Shown piece by piece: positions 10,331 to 19,243 of a stretch of DNA of 23,684 bases. The first letter of the stretch is position 1, and each line of letters begins with the position of its first letter. The stretch covers positions 55,707,892-55,731,575 of the forward strand of contig JANKJI010000010.1 of NCBI GenBank assembly GCA_024626585.1, written 5' to 3'. The stretch comes from Ginkgo biloba. Lineage: Eukaryota; Streptophyta; Ginkgoopsida; Ginkgoales; Ginkgoaceae. The translations under genes were made by a program, and so were the position numbers. The notes below the pieces were generated by a model. The model did no database searches. It had not been told where the DNA came from and saw only the letters and a program-made list of their open reading frames with translations.

Positions 10331-10873
10331 GGTAACCATCATGCATTATAATTTGGTATCAAATAAAGTTGATGAAGAACAACTAGATTTTATACTAATA
10401 GAGGTCACAAAACTATTAGAGGAATATAGAGATATTATGTTGGAGGAGTTACCAATAGGATTGTCACCTGATAGAGGCATTATGCATCATGTTGACTTGA
10501 TGTCAAGATTAATTTTATCAAATAAGGCATCTTACAAATTTAGTCCCTAAGAGAATAAGGAGATGAAATGACAAGTGCAGAAGTTGTTGGAGAAAGGGAA
10601 AATACATGAGAGTTTGAGGCCATGTGCAATAATGGAATTATTAACATTGAAGAACTATGGATCTTGGAAGATGTGCATGGATTCTAGGGCTATTAATAAA
10701 ATTACCATCAAGTATATATTTCCAATGACATGCATGGATGACATAATATATTGTTTATCTAAGAAAACATATTTTTTAAAGGTGGACTTGAGGAGTGGCT
10801 ACTATCAGATTCATATTAGAGAAGGAGATGAATGGAAGACTACATTCAAGATGAGAGATGGATTTTATGATTA
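10331..10873 (+). pseudogene. Element A: reverse transcriptase, cut by gap
   Basis: N-terminal part of a Ty3/gypsy reverse transcriptase. Visible are ELPIGLSPDRGIMHHVDL (10448-10500), the conserved 'LP-x-G-L-P-P-x-R-x-x-x-H-x-I-x-L' lead-in; QVQKLLEKGKIHESL; GSWKMCMDSRAINKIT (10660-10710); and FLKVDLRSGYYQIHI (10775-10820), which holds the first catalytic Asp. The DLRSGY form, rather than DGFSGY, separates this element from element B and is common in chromovirus-type and related gypsy lineages. Two stops lie at about 10548 and 10569. The sequence enters the N run right after DGFYDY, so the YxDD catalytic box, RNase H and integrase are not available. Confidence 0.85.
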
Positions 10874-10973
10874 NNNNNNNNNNNNNNNNNNNNNNNNNNN
10901 NNNNNNNNNNNNNNNNNNNNNNNNNNNNNNNNNNNNNNNNNNNNNNNNNNNNNNNNNNNNNNNNNNNNNNNNN
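10874..10973. other. Assembly gap, 100 N
   Basis: Exactly 100 unknown bases, the conventional size for a gap of unknown length. Sequence on the right does not continue the reverse transcriptase, so the missing amount is probably much larger than 100 bases, or the join is wrong. Confidence 0.98.
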
Positions 10974-11072
10974 AATTTATATCATACTTATTGGGACCAA
11001 TGTAATCCATACTCATCTAATGTTGAGTATCTAGATCACATCAAAATTGATAGATTCTAGTTCAATATTCAT

Positions 11073-11435
11073 ATGACTCCTAAACCAACAAACCCTCATT
11101 GATAATCCATCAATCCCTTTGAAATCGGGGATCCTCATTTTGTTGAAATGGCCATCCCATTTCAACTAATAGAAAGAACAAGTAGACAAATTGTTTCTCC
11201 CCCTTCCTCTACTGGAGTTTTGAGGAATTTTAGTTAGACAAACCCAGGTGTAAATAACCTATTTGTAGGTTATTAGAACATTCCTTACTTTATGGCACAC
11301 TTTCTATTTTTTTATGATCAATTTCCTTTCGTGTATCCATACGATCCTGCTAATCCTATTAGTTTGTCCATTTTGGCATTGGTTCCTTATTCAGGGGTTC
11401 TGTATGAAAATATTTTTCTATACTACCCCAACCCC
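11073..11435 (+). pseudogene. Unassigned coding-like stretch interrupted by the LTR array
   Basis: From an ATG at 11073 one frame runs 121 codons to 11435 with only four stops: a tga-taa pair near the start and two tag codons, in FS*TNPG and GY*NIPY, where CAG (Gln) would fit. The translation is unusually rich in Pro, Phe, Tyr and Asn, with segments such as DPHFVEMAIPFQL, MAHFLFFYDQFPFVYPY and DPANPISLSILALVPYSG, quite unlike the Lys/Ile-rich noise elsewhere. It stops one base before the first LTR of the array, suggesting the array's ancestor inserted into it. I do not recognise a family; a Pro-rich Gag tail or an exon fragment are both possible. Confidence 0.4.
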
Positions 11436-11436
11436 T

Positions 11437-11695
11437 TGTTAGGAAAAGAATTAATTAAATATTTCTAGGAAAGGTTTTGCATGCATTCCAAGTGTCATAG
11501 TGCATGTAAGTTCGAAGTGTTAGTCCTAAAGTGATAAATATGATGTATTTAAGGATCAAGGTTAATGGAATATAGTGCCTATCCATTAGCCCCAGTTTGG
11601 CCTGGGGTCAGGAATCCCACCTTTGACAATTAATCTTGCTTAATTGATCATTTATCTTCTGTTGCATTTGTGTTTTAATGCATGTACATTCTTTA
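11437..11695 (+). repeat. LTR1 of the tandem copia-like element
   Basis: About 259 bases, beginning TGTTAGGAAAAGAATTAA and ending ACATTCTTTA. It shares with LTR2 and LTR3 the blocks CCTAAAGTGATAAAT, GATGTATTTAAGG (a TATA-like element at 11546-11554) and GGAATCCCACCTTTGACAAT. Compared with LTR3 it lacks about 25 bases after the first 30. Confidence 0.82.
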
Positions 11696-11696
11696 A

Positions 11697-11712
11697 TTTG
11701 TATCAGAGATCT
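11697..11712 (+). other. Primer-binding site, unit 1 (degraded)
   Basis: TTTGTATCAGAGATCT, one base after the LTR end, corresponds to the initiator tRNA-Met site TGGTATCAGAGC with mutations. Unit 2 has a better-kept version at the same relative place. Confidence 0.65.
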
Positions 11713-11873
11713 TGGTTGAAGATCTTAGAGAGTTGTTGGATTGACTATGTAGGAGCTTGTTTGATTTATATGATGGGTTCAGTGAAGCCACCTGGTATGA
11801 ATATTTTATTTATTTCTATTATTATGTATAGTTCTTCCTTTTTGTTTTTTTTAGATTTACAAGTTTATGCATG

Positions 11874-12200
11874 GAAGCTACTTGGAGTTACTAGAAATGC
11901 TTGGAATGGTTGAGTCCTAGTTGTAGCATTACAATTTGTAGTAGTTGCATATGGAGAGAAATCCATTTTCTAAGCTATTATAAGACCTAGAAGGTTGTAT
12001 AGTGAAGTTATTGAAGTTCCTAGAAGAACCTTGGACGTAGGTTTGGCATTGCAACTGGTTGTAGTAGGTTTGTGGTAGATGGAGCACCTTGATGGCTACA
12101 TGGAGAAGCCACTAGAGTGCCTAGAAAAGTTTTGAGAGTGAACTTGGCATTGTGACAAGTTACAATAGTTTTTTTAGGCACAAGTGTGGCTGTGAACGGT
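11874..12200 (+). repeat. Degenerate direct repeats inside internal region 1
   Basis: A block of roughly 35 bases of the form GAAG-x-x-ACT-x-GAGT-x-CCTAGAAA-x-x-x-TTGGA recurs at 11874, 12004 and 12105. It is followed each time by related sequence around GGCATTGCAACTGGTTGTAGTAG. Spacings are about 130 and 101 bases. The corresponding part of internal 2 (about 13620-13935) keeps the same organisation. Confidence 0.6.
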
Positions 12201-12933
12201 TCCCTCGAGATGAGCACATAGAATCTAGGGGTTTATGTGACTAGATTTGCTATTGAAATTTATAGCCACTTTTTATAGAGAAGAGGGTGACATTATTTGT
12301 GACCATGGGTAAAAGACAAATCTATTGTATTTCAAAATATTCAGAGAGCTGGTAAATCAGAAGGTTTCATTACAAAATTAAAATGGTGGATGTAATAGAG
12401 TTGCATAATATGGCCATGGCAAGAACTCCATTCGGTACAAAAATTAATTCCATGAAGATGTTGTAGAGGTAGAATGATTGGGTGGTGTTGAACTATGGCC
12501 ATGGGGATTTGATTATGAAGAGCTACATGTATTTGAACAATGGGATGCTAGGAGTAGAAAATCCCTCATGGGTTGTGGCAGGGATTGAAATGGCATGTTG
12601 GATGTTGTGTAGTTGTGGTAGAGCTACATTAACCTCAAAAAAATGATTCTAAAAAGGATATGCTGGGTGTTACTGGTATCTATAAAAAGATAAGGATTAG
12701 ATGAGGATGATAAGAGTAGCATAGGCCATAAGGAGGAGTGATGGTTATGATAGGGAGGAGTGATAGTTGTAGAAGATCCTTTGCTAGTGGGATGCTGAGA
12801 GCACAGGAGGTATGTTGAGAAGTTGAAGAGGTCATCCCCGGGATAGATCAAATAAGGACAAAGCTCAATCGACCCAAAAAATTCAAATCATTGTGTAGCA
12901 AAACAATCACGTGATAGCTAAAGCAGCGTTTTA

Positions 12934-12957
12934 AAAATATTTTTTGAAAAATATTTT
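12934..12957. repeat. Hairpin (11-bp arms), internal region 1
   Basis: AAAATATTTTT, then TG, then AAAAATATTTT: perfect arms of 11 bases with a two-base spacer. The same hairpin occurs unchanged in internal region 2. Confidence 0.75.
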
Positions 12958-13191
12958 AGGTTTTCTAAAGTATTAGGTAAATTAAATCCTATTTGAATTC
13001 ATTTTGAAGTTCATCCTTTTATATCCACTAGCCCCTCTAGACTAAAATCATGGTCATTTGTGTTAGAGGAGTTTATGATGCTTAACATTGTAATAAGCCC
13101 TTCTGGAATTAAATTTATGGTCACATGGTATTATTTTGCTACCAGAAAACCTTATATCCCTAGTTTATAAAAGCAATAATTTTTTTTTCTT

Positions 13192-13202
13192 AAAGGGGGG
13201 AT
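13192..13202 (+). other. Polypurine tract before LTR2
   Basis: AAAGGGGGGAT directly precedes the TG of LTR2. In LTR retrotransposons this tract primes plus-strand DNA synthesis. It marks 13203 as the start of an LTR acting as the 3' LTR of unit 1. Confidence 0.85.
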
Positions 13203-13449
13203 TGTTAGGAATAGAAATTAATCAAATATTTCTATGTAAGCTTTATTGGTGTAATGTATGCAATTTTCAAGTGTCAATCCTAAAGTGATAAATGTGATGT
13301 ATTTAAGGGTTAAGTTTAATGGAATATAGTGTCTAGCTGTTGGCTCCGATTTGGCCTGGGGTCAGGAATCCCACCTTTGATAATTAATTTAGCTTAATTG
13401 ATCATTTATCCTTTGTTGCATTTGTGTTTTAATGCATGCAAATTCTTTA
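13203..13449 (+). repeat. LTR2 (middle, shared) of the tandem element
   Basis: About 247 bases, beginning TGTTAGGAATAG and ending AAATTCTTTA. It serves as the 3' LTR of unit 1 and the 5' LTR of unit 2. It lacks about 23 bases present in LTR3, where a segment containing AATGCATGC and AAGTGTCA occurs twice in tandem; here it occurs once. Confidence 0.88.
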
Positions 13450-13451
13450 AG

Positions 13452-13467
13452 TAGTATCAGAGCTCTT
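13452..13467 (+). other. Primer-binding site, unit 2
   Basis: TAGTATCAGAGCTCTT matches the plant initiator tRNA-Met primer site TGGTATCAGAGC at all but one position (G to A). It lies two bases inside the LTR2 end. Confidence 0.82.
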
Positions 13468-14678
13468 GGTTGAAGACCTTAAAGAGATGTTGGATTGACT
13501 ATGTGTGATCTTGTTTGATTTGTGTGATGGGTTCGATGAAGCCACCTGGTATGAATATTTTATTTGTGTCTGTTATTATGTATGGTGCTTTATTTTTAGT
13601 TTTTTTGGATTTACAATTTTATGCAAGGAAGTTGCCTAGAGTTGCTGGAAATTCTTGGAACGATTGAGTCCTGGTCATAGAATTGCAATTGGTAGTAGTT
13701 TCATATGGAGAGAGATTCATTTTCTAAGCTACTAGATGACCTAGAAGGCTACAAGGTGAAGTTACTAAAGTGCCTAGAAGAACCTTAGACATAGGTTTGG
13801 CATTGTAACTAGTTACAACAGGTTTGTGGAAGATGGATCACCTTGATGGCTACATGGAGAAGTCATCGGAGTGCCTGGAAAATTTTTGAGATTGGACTTG
13901 GCATTGTGACAAGTTGAAATAGTTTTTTGAGACACAAGTGTGGCTGGTGAACGATTCCTTCAGGCCGAGCACATAGAATCTAGGAGTTTATGTGACTAGA
14001 TTTGTAATAGAAATTTATGGCCAATTTTTATAGAGAAGAGGGAAAATTTATTTGTGACCCTGGGTAAAATAAAACTATATTGTATTGCAAAATATTCAGA
14101 GAGTTGGTAAATCAGAAGGCTTCATTACAAAATTAAAATGGTGGATCTAATGGAACAAATAATGTGGCCATGGCTCCATTTGGTGCATACATGAATTCCA
14201 TGAAGATGTTGTAAAGGTAGAATGATTGGGTGGTGTTGAATGATGGCCATGGGGATTCAATTATGAAGAGATGCATGTGTTTTCACAATGGGCCATTAGG
14301 AGAAGAAAATCCCTCATAGGCTATGGCAGGGATTAAAGTGGCATGTTGGACATTGTGTAGTTATGGTAGAGCTACAATAACCTTGAAGAAATGATTCTAA
14401 AAGGGCTCTACTGGATGTTACTAGTATAAAAAAGACGAGGCTTGGACGAGGTTAGTAAGAGTAGCACATGTCGTAGGGAGGAGCAATGGTTGTGATAGGG
14501 AGGAGCAACAGTTGTAAAAGATCCTTTACAATTGGGATGCTGAGAGCATAGGAGGTATGTTGAGAATCTGAAGCGATCATTGCAAGGACAAATCAAACAA
14601 GGATGAAGCTCAATGAATGAAAAAAAATTGAATCATTGAGTAGTAGAACATTCGTGCAATGGCCAAAGCAACGTTTCA

Positions 14679-14702
14679 AAAATATTTTTTGAAAAATATT
14701 TT
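14679..14702. repeat. Hairpin (11-bp arms), internal region 2
   Basis: The same AAAATATTTTT-TG-AAAAATATTTT palindrome as at 12934-12957, kept without change although the flanking sequence differs between units. Confidence 0.75.
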
Positions 14703-14934
14703 AGATTTTCTAAAGTATTAAGTAAATTAAATCCTATTTGAATTTATTTTGAATGTCATCCTTTTAAATCCACTAGCCCCTCTAGACTAAAATCATGGTC
14801 ATATGTGTTAGAGTTTATGATTCTTAATGATGTAATAATCCCTTCTAGTATTAAAGTTATGGTCACATGGTATTATTTTGTTCCCAGAAAACCTTGTATC
14901 CCTAGTTTGTAAAAGCAATGAGAAATATTTTTGT

Positions 14935-14945
14935 AAAGGGGGGAT
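14935..14945 (+). other. Polypurine tract before LTR3
   Basis: AAAGGGGGGAT, identical to the tract before LTR2, directly abuts the TG of LTR3. Confidence 0.85.
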
Positions 14946-15215
14946 TGTTAGGAGTAGAAATTACTCAAATATTTCTATGTAAGCTTTATTGGTGTAATGC
15001 ATGCATGCCAAGTGTCATAATGCATGCAATTGTAAAGTGTCAATCCTAAAGTGATAAATGTGATGTATTTAAGGATCAAGGTTAATGGAATATAGTGCCT
15101 GGTTATAGGTCTCGATTTGGCCTGGGATTAGGAATCCCACCTTTTACAATTAATGTTGCTTCATTGATCATTTATCCTTTGTTGCATTTTTGTTTTAATA
15201 CATGTAAATTCTTCA
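14946..15215 (+). repeat. LTR3 (3' end) of the tandem element
   Basis: About 270 bases, beginning TGTTAGGAGTAG and ending AAATTCTTCA, a proper CA terminus. No primer site follows, which shows that the array ends here. It contains the tandem AATGCATGC segment that LTR2 has only once. Confidence 0.88.
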
Positions 15216-15819
15216 TTTCTTTCATAGATAGTCCATGACAAGCATGTGGATAAGAGACTCTATTTGCTTATGGCTGAGATGAAATATTCCTTTTATTCTC
15301 TCTATATCGCAAGAGAAATTAATAATCAATATAATATATAAGATACTGTGGAGATAAGATACAAACTTAAAAGTTACCTTAAATCTAGAAACCTTAATTT
15401 TGACTCTTTGATTATTCCTTCTCTCTTGGTATTAAGAATGAATTGATTACGTGTCTTGATAAAAAGTTCTTATGCTAAGACTAGTAAGTGATAATTATAA
15501 TAATTAAAATTGTTAACTCTGTTAGTTTAAATGATTAGTTGACATGCTCAAAATAACTAATCATATATTTAGAAATTAAACCCTATTCTAATTAATTAAT
15601 TACTCATATACTAAAATAGTTGTTAACTAAGTGCATCACAAGACTTAGTTAAGAAAATTTACATAAAATAAGTGAATAATAATTTAATCATTGATATGGA
15701 GTGTAGGTATATAAGAAAATATCAATGCATGATATATCAATTTCTCCCTACTTAAACTATGACAATCCCTATTACAACTCAAATTGGTATGGTAGACCCT
15801 AAGTGTGCATGGAGGAGGA
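15216..15819. other. AT-rich flank, no gene supported
   Basis: The first 130 bases contain a short plus-strand frame reading VHDKHVDKRLYLLMAEM (from about 15231) that looks more protein-like than the surroundings, but it is under 40 codons and has no recognised domain. The rest is AT-rich with stops in all frames. Confidence 0.45.
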
Positions 15820-16068
15820 AAGTATTCATTGATAATCCTTAGTAAAGTTTATGAAAATAGATGCTTTAAATGAGATGTATGATTTGGAGGTGGAGTATGC
15901 TTAAGTTAATAGGGGCATGCATTTTTTCATATATTATGCCAAAATGTATAAGTCATTAAATGTATTTCTCCCAAACATTAAGAGGAAGGAACCATAAGAA
16001 GACAAGTTATGGCCCCCTTTTTAGTAGAAACTTCATTATTAGGGGGTGTTATTAGTAACCCATTTGTA
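15820..16068 (-). repeat. Unidentified dispersed repeat, copy 2 (inverted)
   Basis: Reverse-orientation relative of 3568-3818. On the plus strand a frame from 15886 to 16224 (113 codons, six stops including the last) extends past the repeat and reads LVETSLLGGVISNPFVIED, then IYWGCDIFLRNKFVLN and KGKHLLVLLVHMDLH. The minus-strand copy at 3568-3818 has a similar frame (LLLESSLLEGVTNNPF). The opposite strand is also fairly open (15978-16199), so direction is unsettled. Not recognised. Confidence 0.6.
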
Positions 16069-16439
16069 ATAGAAGACTCCATATATTGGGGATGTGACAT
16101 TTTCTTAAGGAATAAGTTTGTCCTTAATGCTCTTATCCCAAGTTTTTTTATGTGAATAAGGTGGAAGGGTAAACACCTCCTTGTCCTTTTGGTCCACATG
16201 GATCTCCATTATAACTATATATGATAGGAGTAAGATGATGTACTTGAACAAATTCATAACTAACTTTATTATAAGAAATTTTTTTGTTTATCACCATTTG
16301 CTAAATATTTTTTGAATTATTAAGCATTGAAGGTTGTCAAATGACCAGATATGATTTCAACCCTTCTAAGCCATCCTCTTGTCATTTACTCTCGTTGTCT
16401 AAGTGTCTTCCTTTTCATAATTTATGTGTATCAAGTTTT

Positions 16440-16995
16440 ATAAGTGATTGGATTCTAATGTACTTACCAGTTACTTAGTCACTGGCAACTGAGACTGGTA
16501 TAACTGATACATATTTCTTATAGTTATAATATAATGGGTAACTATTCTAGTTGGTTGCATATGTTTAACCTGATGAACTACTTAACTGAACAAATGTATA
16601 AATAGTTGATGATCACATTAATAAAGATGGACAATTTTGGTGCTTCAAACCTTATAGAGGTTAGTAGTATTTTATAGAAGGGCCCCTGTTAAATGCTAAT
16701 AACGTTTGGCTATACCTGTAGATAGATAGATATATTTTTCTATTTGCTTTTGATACTTAGTGCAATTTTAGTGTCCAGATTCATATGTGTAGTCATAGTA
16801 TAGAAAGATAATACTTTATTCCATTTTGCTCTATCAATTTTAATTCCATTTCCCAAGTCAAGAAAGTAAATCTTTGTAGAATAGAAGCTTGTATCTTCTA
16901 AAATCTTTGGTGGAGAAGGTTTCCTTCCTCCTTCCCATCGTCCATTCACAAAATCCTTAGTTGATAACTTATGGTTGATTGTTGAAAAATGACCA
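16440..16995 (+). repeat. Candidate 5' LTR of gypsy element B (ends undefined)
   Basis: The stretch before element B has LTR-like order: a TATA box (16597-16605), an AATAAA signal (16620-16625), then about 370 bases without features up to a candidate primer site at 17002. No second copy is visible downstream of the integrase, so neither end can be confirmed. A second site, ATTTTGGTGCTTC at about 16634, directly follows a CA and could be an alternative LTR end and primer site. Confidence 0.35.
16597..16605 (+). promoter_or_regulatory. TATA box of candidate LTR promoter
   Basis: TATAAATAG, a good plant TATA box, about 23 bases before AATAAA. In an LTR this would be the RNA polymerase II promoter of the genomic transcript. 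Context, not sequence alone, supports it. Confidence 0.4.
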
Positions 16996-17001
16996 TTATT
17001 T

Positions 17002-17023
17002 TGGTGCTGCTATTAGGATGGTG
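17002..17023 (+). other. Candidate primer-binding site of element B (decayed)
   Basis: TGGTGCTGCTATTAGGATGGTG resembles the TGGCGCC-GTTGCC-type primer sites of plant Tat/Athila elements. The differences I see are C-to-T or G-to-A. It fits the RT type of element B and lies about 870 bases before recognisable Gag. The comparison is from memory of the motif and should be treated as provisional. Confidence 0.4.
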
Positions 17024-17868
17024 AAGTTATCACAGAAGTATCAGAAGATATCATGTGAGCACTTGGGTGAAACAAACTTCAAGAAGATTTAAAGATCATG
17101 CATCAAGAAGAAAGAAAGGCTTTAAGAAAAGGAAGTTGTGAAGTGCGATTGAGAGAATTATGAGCCTTGGAGATTTAAAATGTTAAATCAAGAACATATT
17201 AGCCAAACCGAATCTCAAACCAAGAAAGACCCAAAGAGAAGCAATAATTAGAGGAAGAAGAAGAGATTCATGGATAAATTCTGATTGGTGATGGTACCTT
17301 CGATAATTATCCAAGCGACAAGTTCTTTCTTGATTAAGAAAGACAAATGTGAGATCACCTGAGACATAAATTGGGAAGATTCATTTCTGAGAAAGATGTG
17401 CAAGAAGGAAAGAAATATAAAGAGAAATAACATAAGAGAAGATAATCCAGTGACTTGTTGGGAATATTAGGGTCCTCACAGACTATTATAAAAATCCCTG
17501 CAATAATCCAAAGCATTTTGAAGAACTACACCAAGAAGAAGGGCTCTCCCAAAAATCCTACAGAGGTATGGAACATAAAAATTAGAAATCCATTGGAATC
17601 ATTAGCCTCAATGGACTAGATAGAAAATATTTTTAATGCTCAAAAGGATCTAAACATACAAGGTAGGACATTAGAAGTTCCATCGAAATAGTAGATTGAG
17701 TAGAAGAGTAATTTTGAATCTGTTAGCCCAAAATCTAGTGTGGACGAGACCTATATTAAGGGAAAAAGAAAGGCACCTAAAGAATTTAGAAGAACTTGGA
17801 TGGTTATAATCTCTCTACATTCCTACACAAAAGAACCCAGGGGAAAGAAATAAATTGCCACCCAAGAA
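17024..17868 (+). other. Element B leader / Gag N-terminus, unreadable
   Basis: Purine-rich (AAG/GAA-rich) sequence with many stops in every frame, lying between the candidate primer site and recognisable Gag. It probably contains the 5' leader and the Gag start, but no start codon can be chosen. Confidence 0.4.
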
Positions 17869-18704
17869 GGTGAGGTTGAACTCGACACTATCAGATTCCT
17901 AATTGAAGTAAAAGGAGATACAAAGTTGAATCTGATGAAGAATATCTCCTATAATTCTCTTTCCATATTTCTTAGTAATACAAATGAAGATCCAGATATT
18001 TTTCTGTTTGAATTTGACATTCTATGCTATAGCTATGATTATTTGATGGATGAGAAAAAATTATAGTTGTTTCCCATTGCGTTAAGAAGTTATACTCTCT
18101 GATGGTTTATGGGTCTTCTTGAGGGATCCATTACATCATAGAATGATATGAAGAAGGTATTTCTTGAAAAGTACCAAGATTATTGTCATCAAAAGGATTT
18201 AAGGGAAGAAATTCTTTGCCTTAAATAAGAAGACGATGATGAATCTCTTAAACATTACATCGAGAAATTAGATTATTTGACAAAGAGATGCCCTCAGCAC
18301 AGGAATGAAATGAAACATTGAAGGCATTATTCTTGGTAGGTATACGAGAAGAATATCAAATGTGGTTAGATCTTATGGCTGGAGGTGACATGTCAACTAC
18401 CCCATTGGAGAAGATAAAGGAACTCTATCTAAAGTACTTAAAAAGAGTTGAGAAAGTGGTTGAAGAAGATAATGAATGCACCAGATGGCTAAAGAGAAGT
18501 CATCCCAAGTAGCAACATAAGTAAGGGGGATCTAAGTGATATGTTGACTATAGTCAAGGAAGATATATTGATAGAATTCATGATATATTTGAATAATCTA
18601 TTGATGAGGATGGAACCAAAGGTGATAAAACCTCCCTTGGCTATTTTTTTCCCCACATGTAGGAAAAAACACAGGTTGAATGAATTCCCTATGAATGTGT
18701 TGGA

Positions 18705-18762
18705 TGCTTAAAAAATTTGTGGCAAATGAGATCATGATAAAAAGAACTGTCTACAACTCAGA
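18705..18762 (+). pseudogene. Element B zinc knuckle remnant
   Basis: Reads ICGK*DHDKKNC, matching the C-x-x-x-x-H-x-x-x-x-C half of a CCHC knuckle. The leading Cys is off frame or lost, and a tga lies between Lys and Asp. Confidence 0.6.
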
Positions 18763-19177
18763 CATATCAAGGTGGTAGTCTGAGGAGAAGAATATACTCT
18801 CGCTCATCTATATTAATTTTAAATATAGAGGATAAATTTTGATGAATAGTGAAGATTCAACCTGGGGATGCATCTAGATCAGAATAATAGCACAAACTAT
18901 TATGGAAATGATCAAGGAAATTGGCATCCTCATTTCAAGGGTGCCAGGGAGAAAACCCAATACCCAACTCAAGGGTATGGTTCATATCCTCCTCCTCCAC
19001 CTTAGCCTTTATATTTCCATCCCACAGTCAACCATTTATACATACCACATTCCATGCCACCATAATACATACAAGACTTCAATTATTAAAACCACAACAT
19101 GCAACCTCCACCCTTTGGGGCCCAATATCAAAATTATTTTTTCTCACAGAGTTTTCCAACCCCACAAATTAGGAATG

Positions 19178-19243
19178 CCATCTCCCCAGAATTTGCCTCC
19201 CTTATAAGGACCATCTCCCCAGAATTTTCCTCCCTTATAAGGA
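19178..19243 (+). repeat. Two 33-bp tandem repeats in the Gag Pro-rich tail
   Basis: Two units starting CCATCTCCCCAGAATTT with a one-base difference, encoding PSPQN(L/F)PPL*G in frame. A shortened third unit (CCACAAAATCCATCTCCACC) follows. In-frame period keeps the Pro-rich coding register; each unit carries a taa. Confidence 0.85.

Larger units (their letters stand above)
11696..13202 (+). mobile_element. Internal region 1, non-coding
   Basis: No reading frame matching a known retrotransposon protein was found. The longest plus frame (11644-11913) begins inside the LTR and has no domain. The minus frames at 12020-12217 and 12624-12851 lie opposite repeated sequence, and the second has a counterpart in internal 2 simply because the units are duplicates. 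The region holds degenerate direct repeats (11874-12200) and a strong hairpin (12934-12957). Confidence 0.7.
13450..14945 (+). mobile_element. Internal region 2, non-coding
   Basis: About 1.5 kb, collinear with internal region 1 along its whole length with small indels. It carries no recognisable protein domain. The open frame on the minus strand at 14408-14596 mirrors 12624-12851 and reflects duplication, not evidence of coding. The hairpin is at 14679-14702 and the purine tract at 14935-14945. Confidence 0.72.
11437..15215 (+). mobile_element. Tandem copia-like non-coding LTR element (three LTRs, two internals)
   Basis: The order is LTR1 (11437-11695), internal 1 (11696-13202), LTR2 (13203-13449), internal 2 (13450-14945), LTR3 (14946-15215). 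LTRs start TGTTAGGA and end CTTCA or CTTTA. Internal regions open with an initiator-tRNA-Met-type primer site and close with the purine tract AAAGGGGGGAT, a pairing and layout typical of plant Ty1/copia elements. The internals are about 1.5 kb and encode no recognisable Gag or Pol, so this is a non-autonomous element of LARD/TRIM style that would depend on proteins of another element. The two units are about 85% identical by eye. Bases next to the outer ends (CCCCT left, TTTCT right) do not form a clear target duplication. Confidence 0.85.

Noticed and set aside
12020-12851. Minus-strand open frames in internal region 1 with a counterpart in internal region 2
   Set aside because: Apparent conservation is simply the duplication of the non-coding unit; lengths differ (75 against 62 codons) and no domain is present.
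11432-15220. Target-site duplication flanking the three-LTR array
   Set aside because: CCCCT and TTTCT match only at two of five positions. Deamination could explain the rest, but that is not evidence.
18902-19207. Two overlapping open frames rich in Ser/His/Ile in the Gag tail
   Set aside because: The third frame (YGNDQGNWHPHF, YGSYPPPPP) gives the expected Pro/Tyr-rich Gag tail; the open ones are off-frame for most of the stretch.
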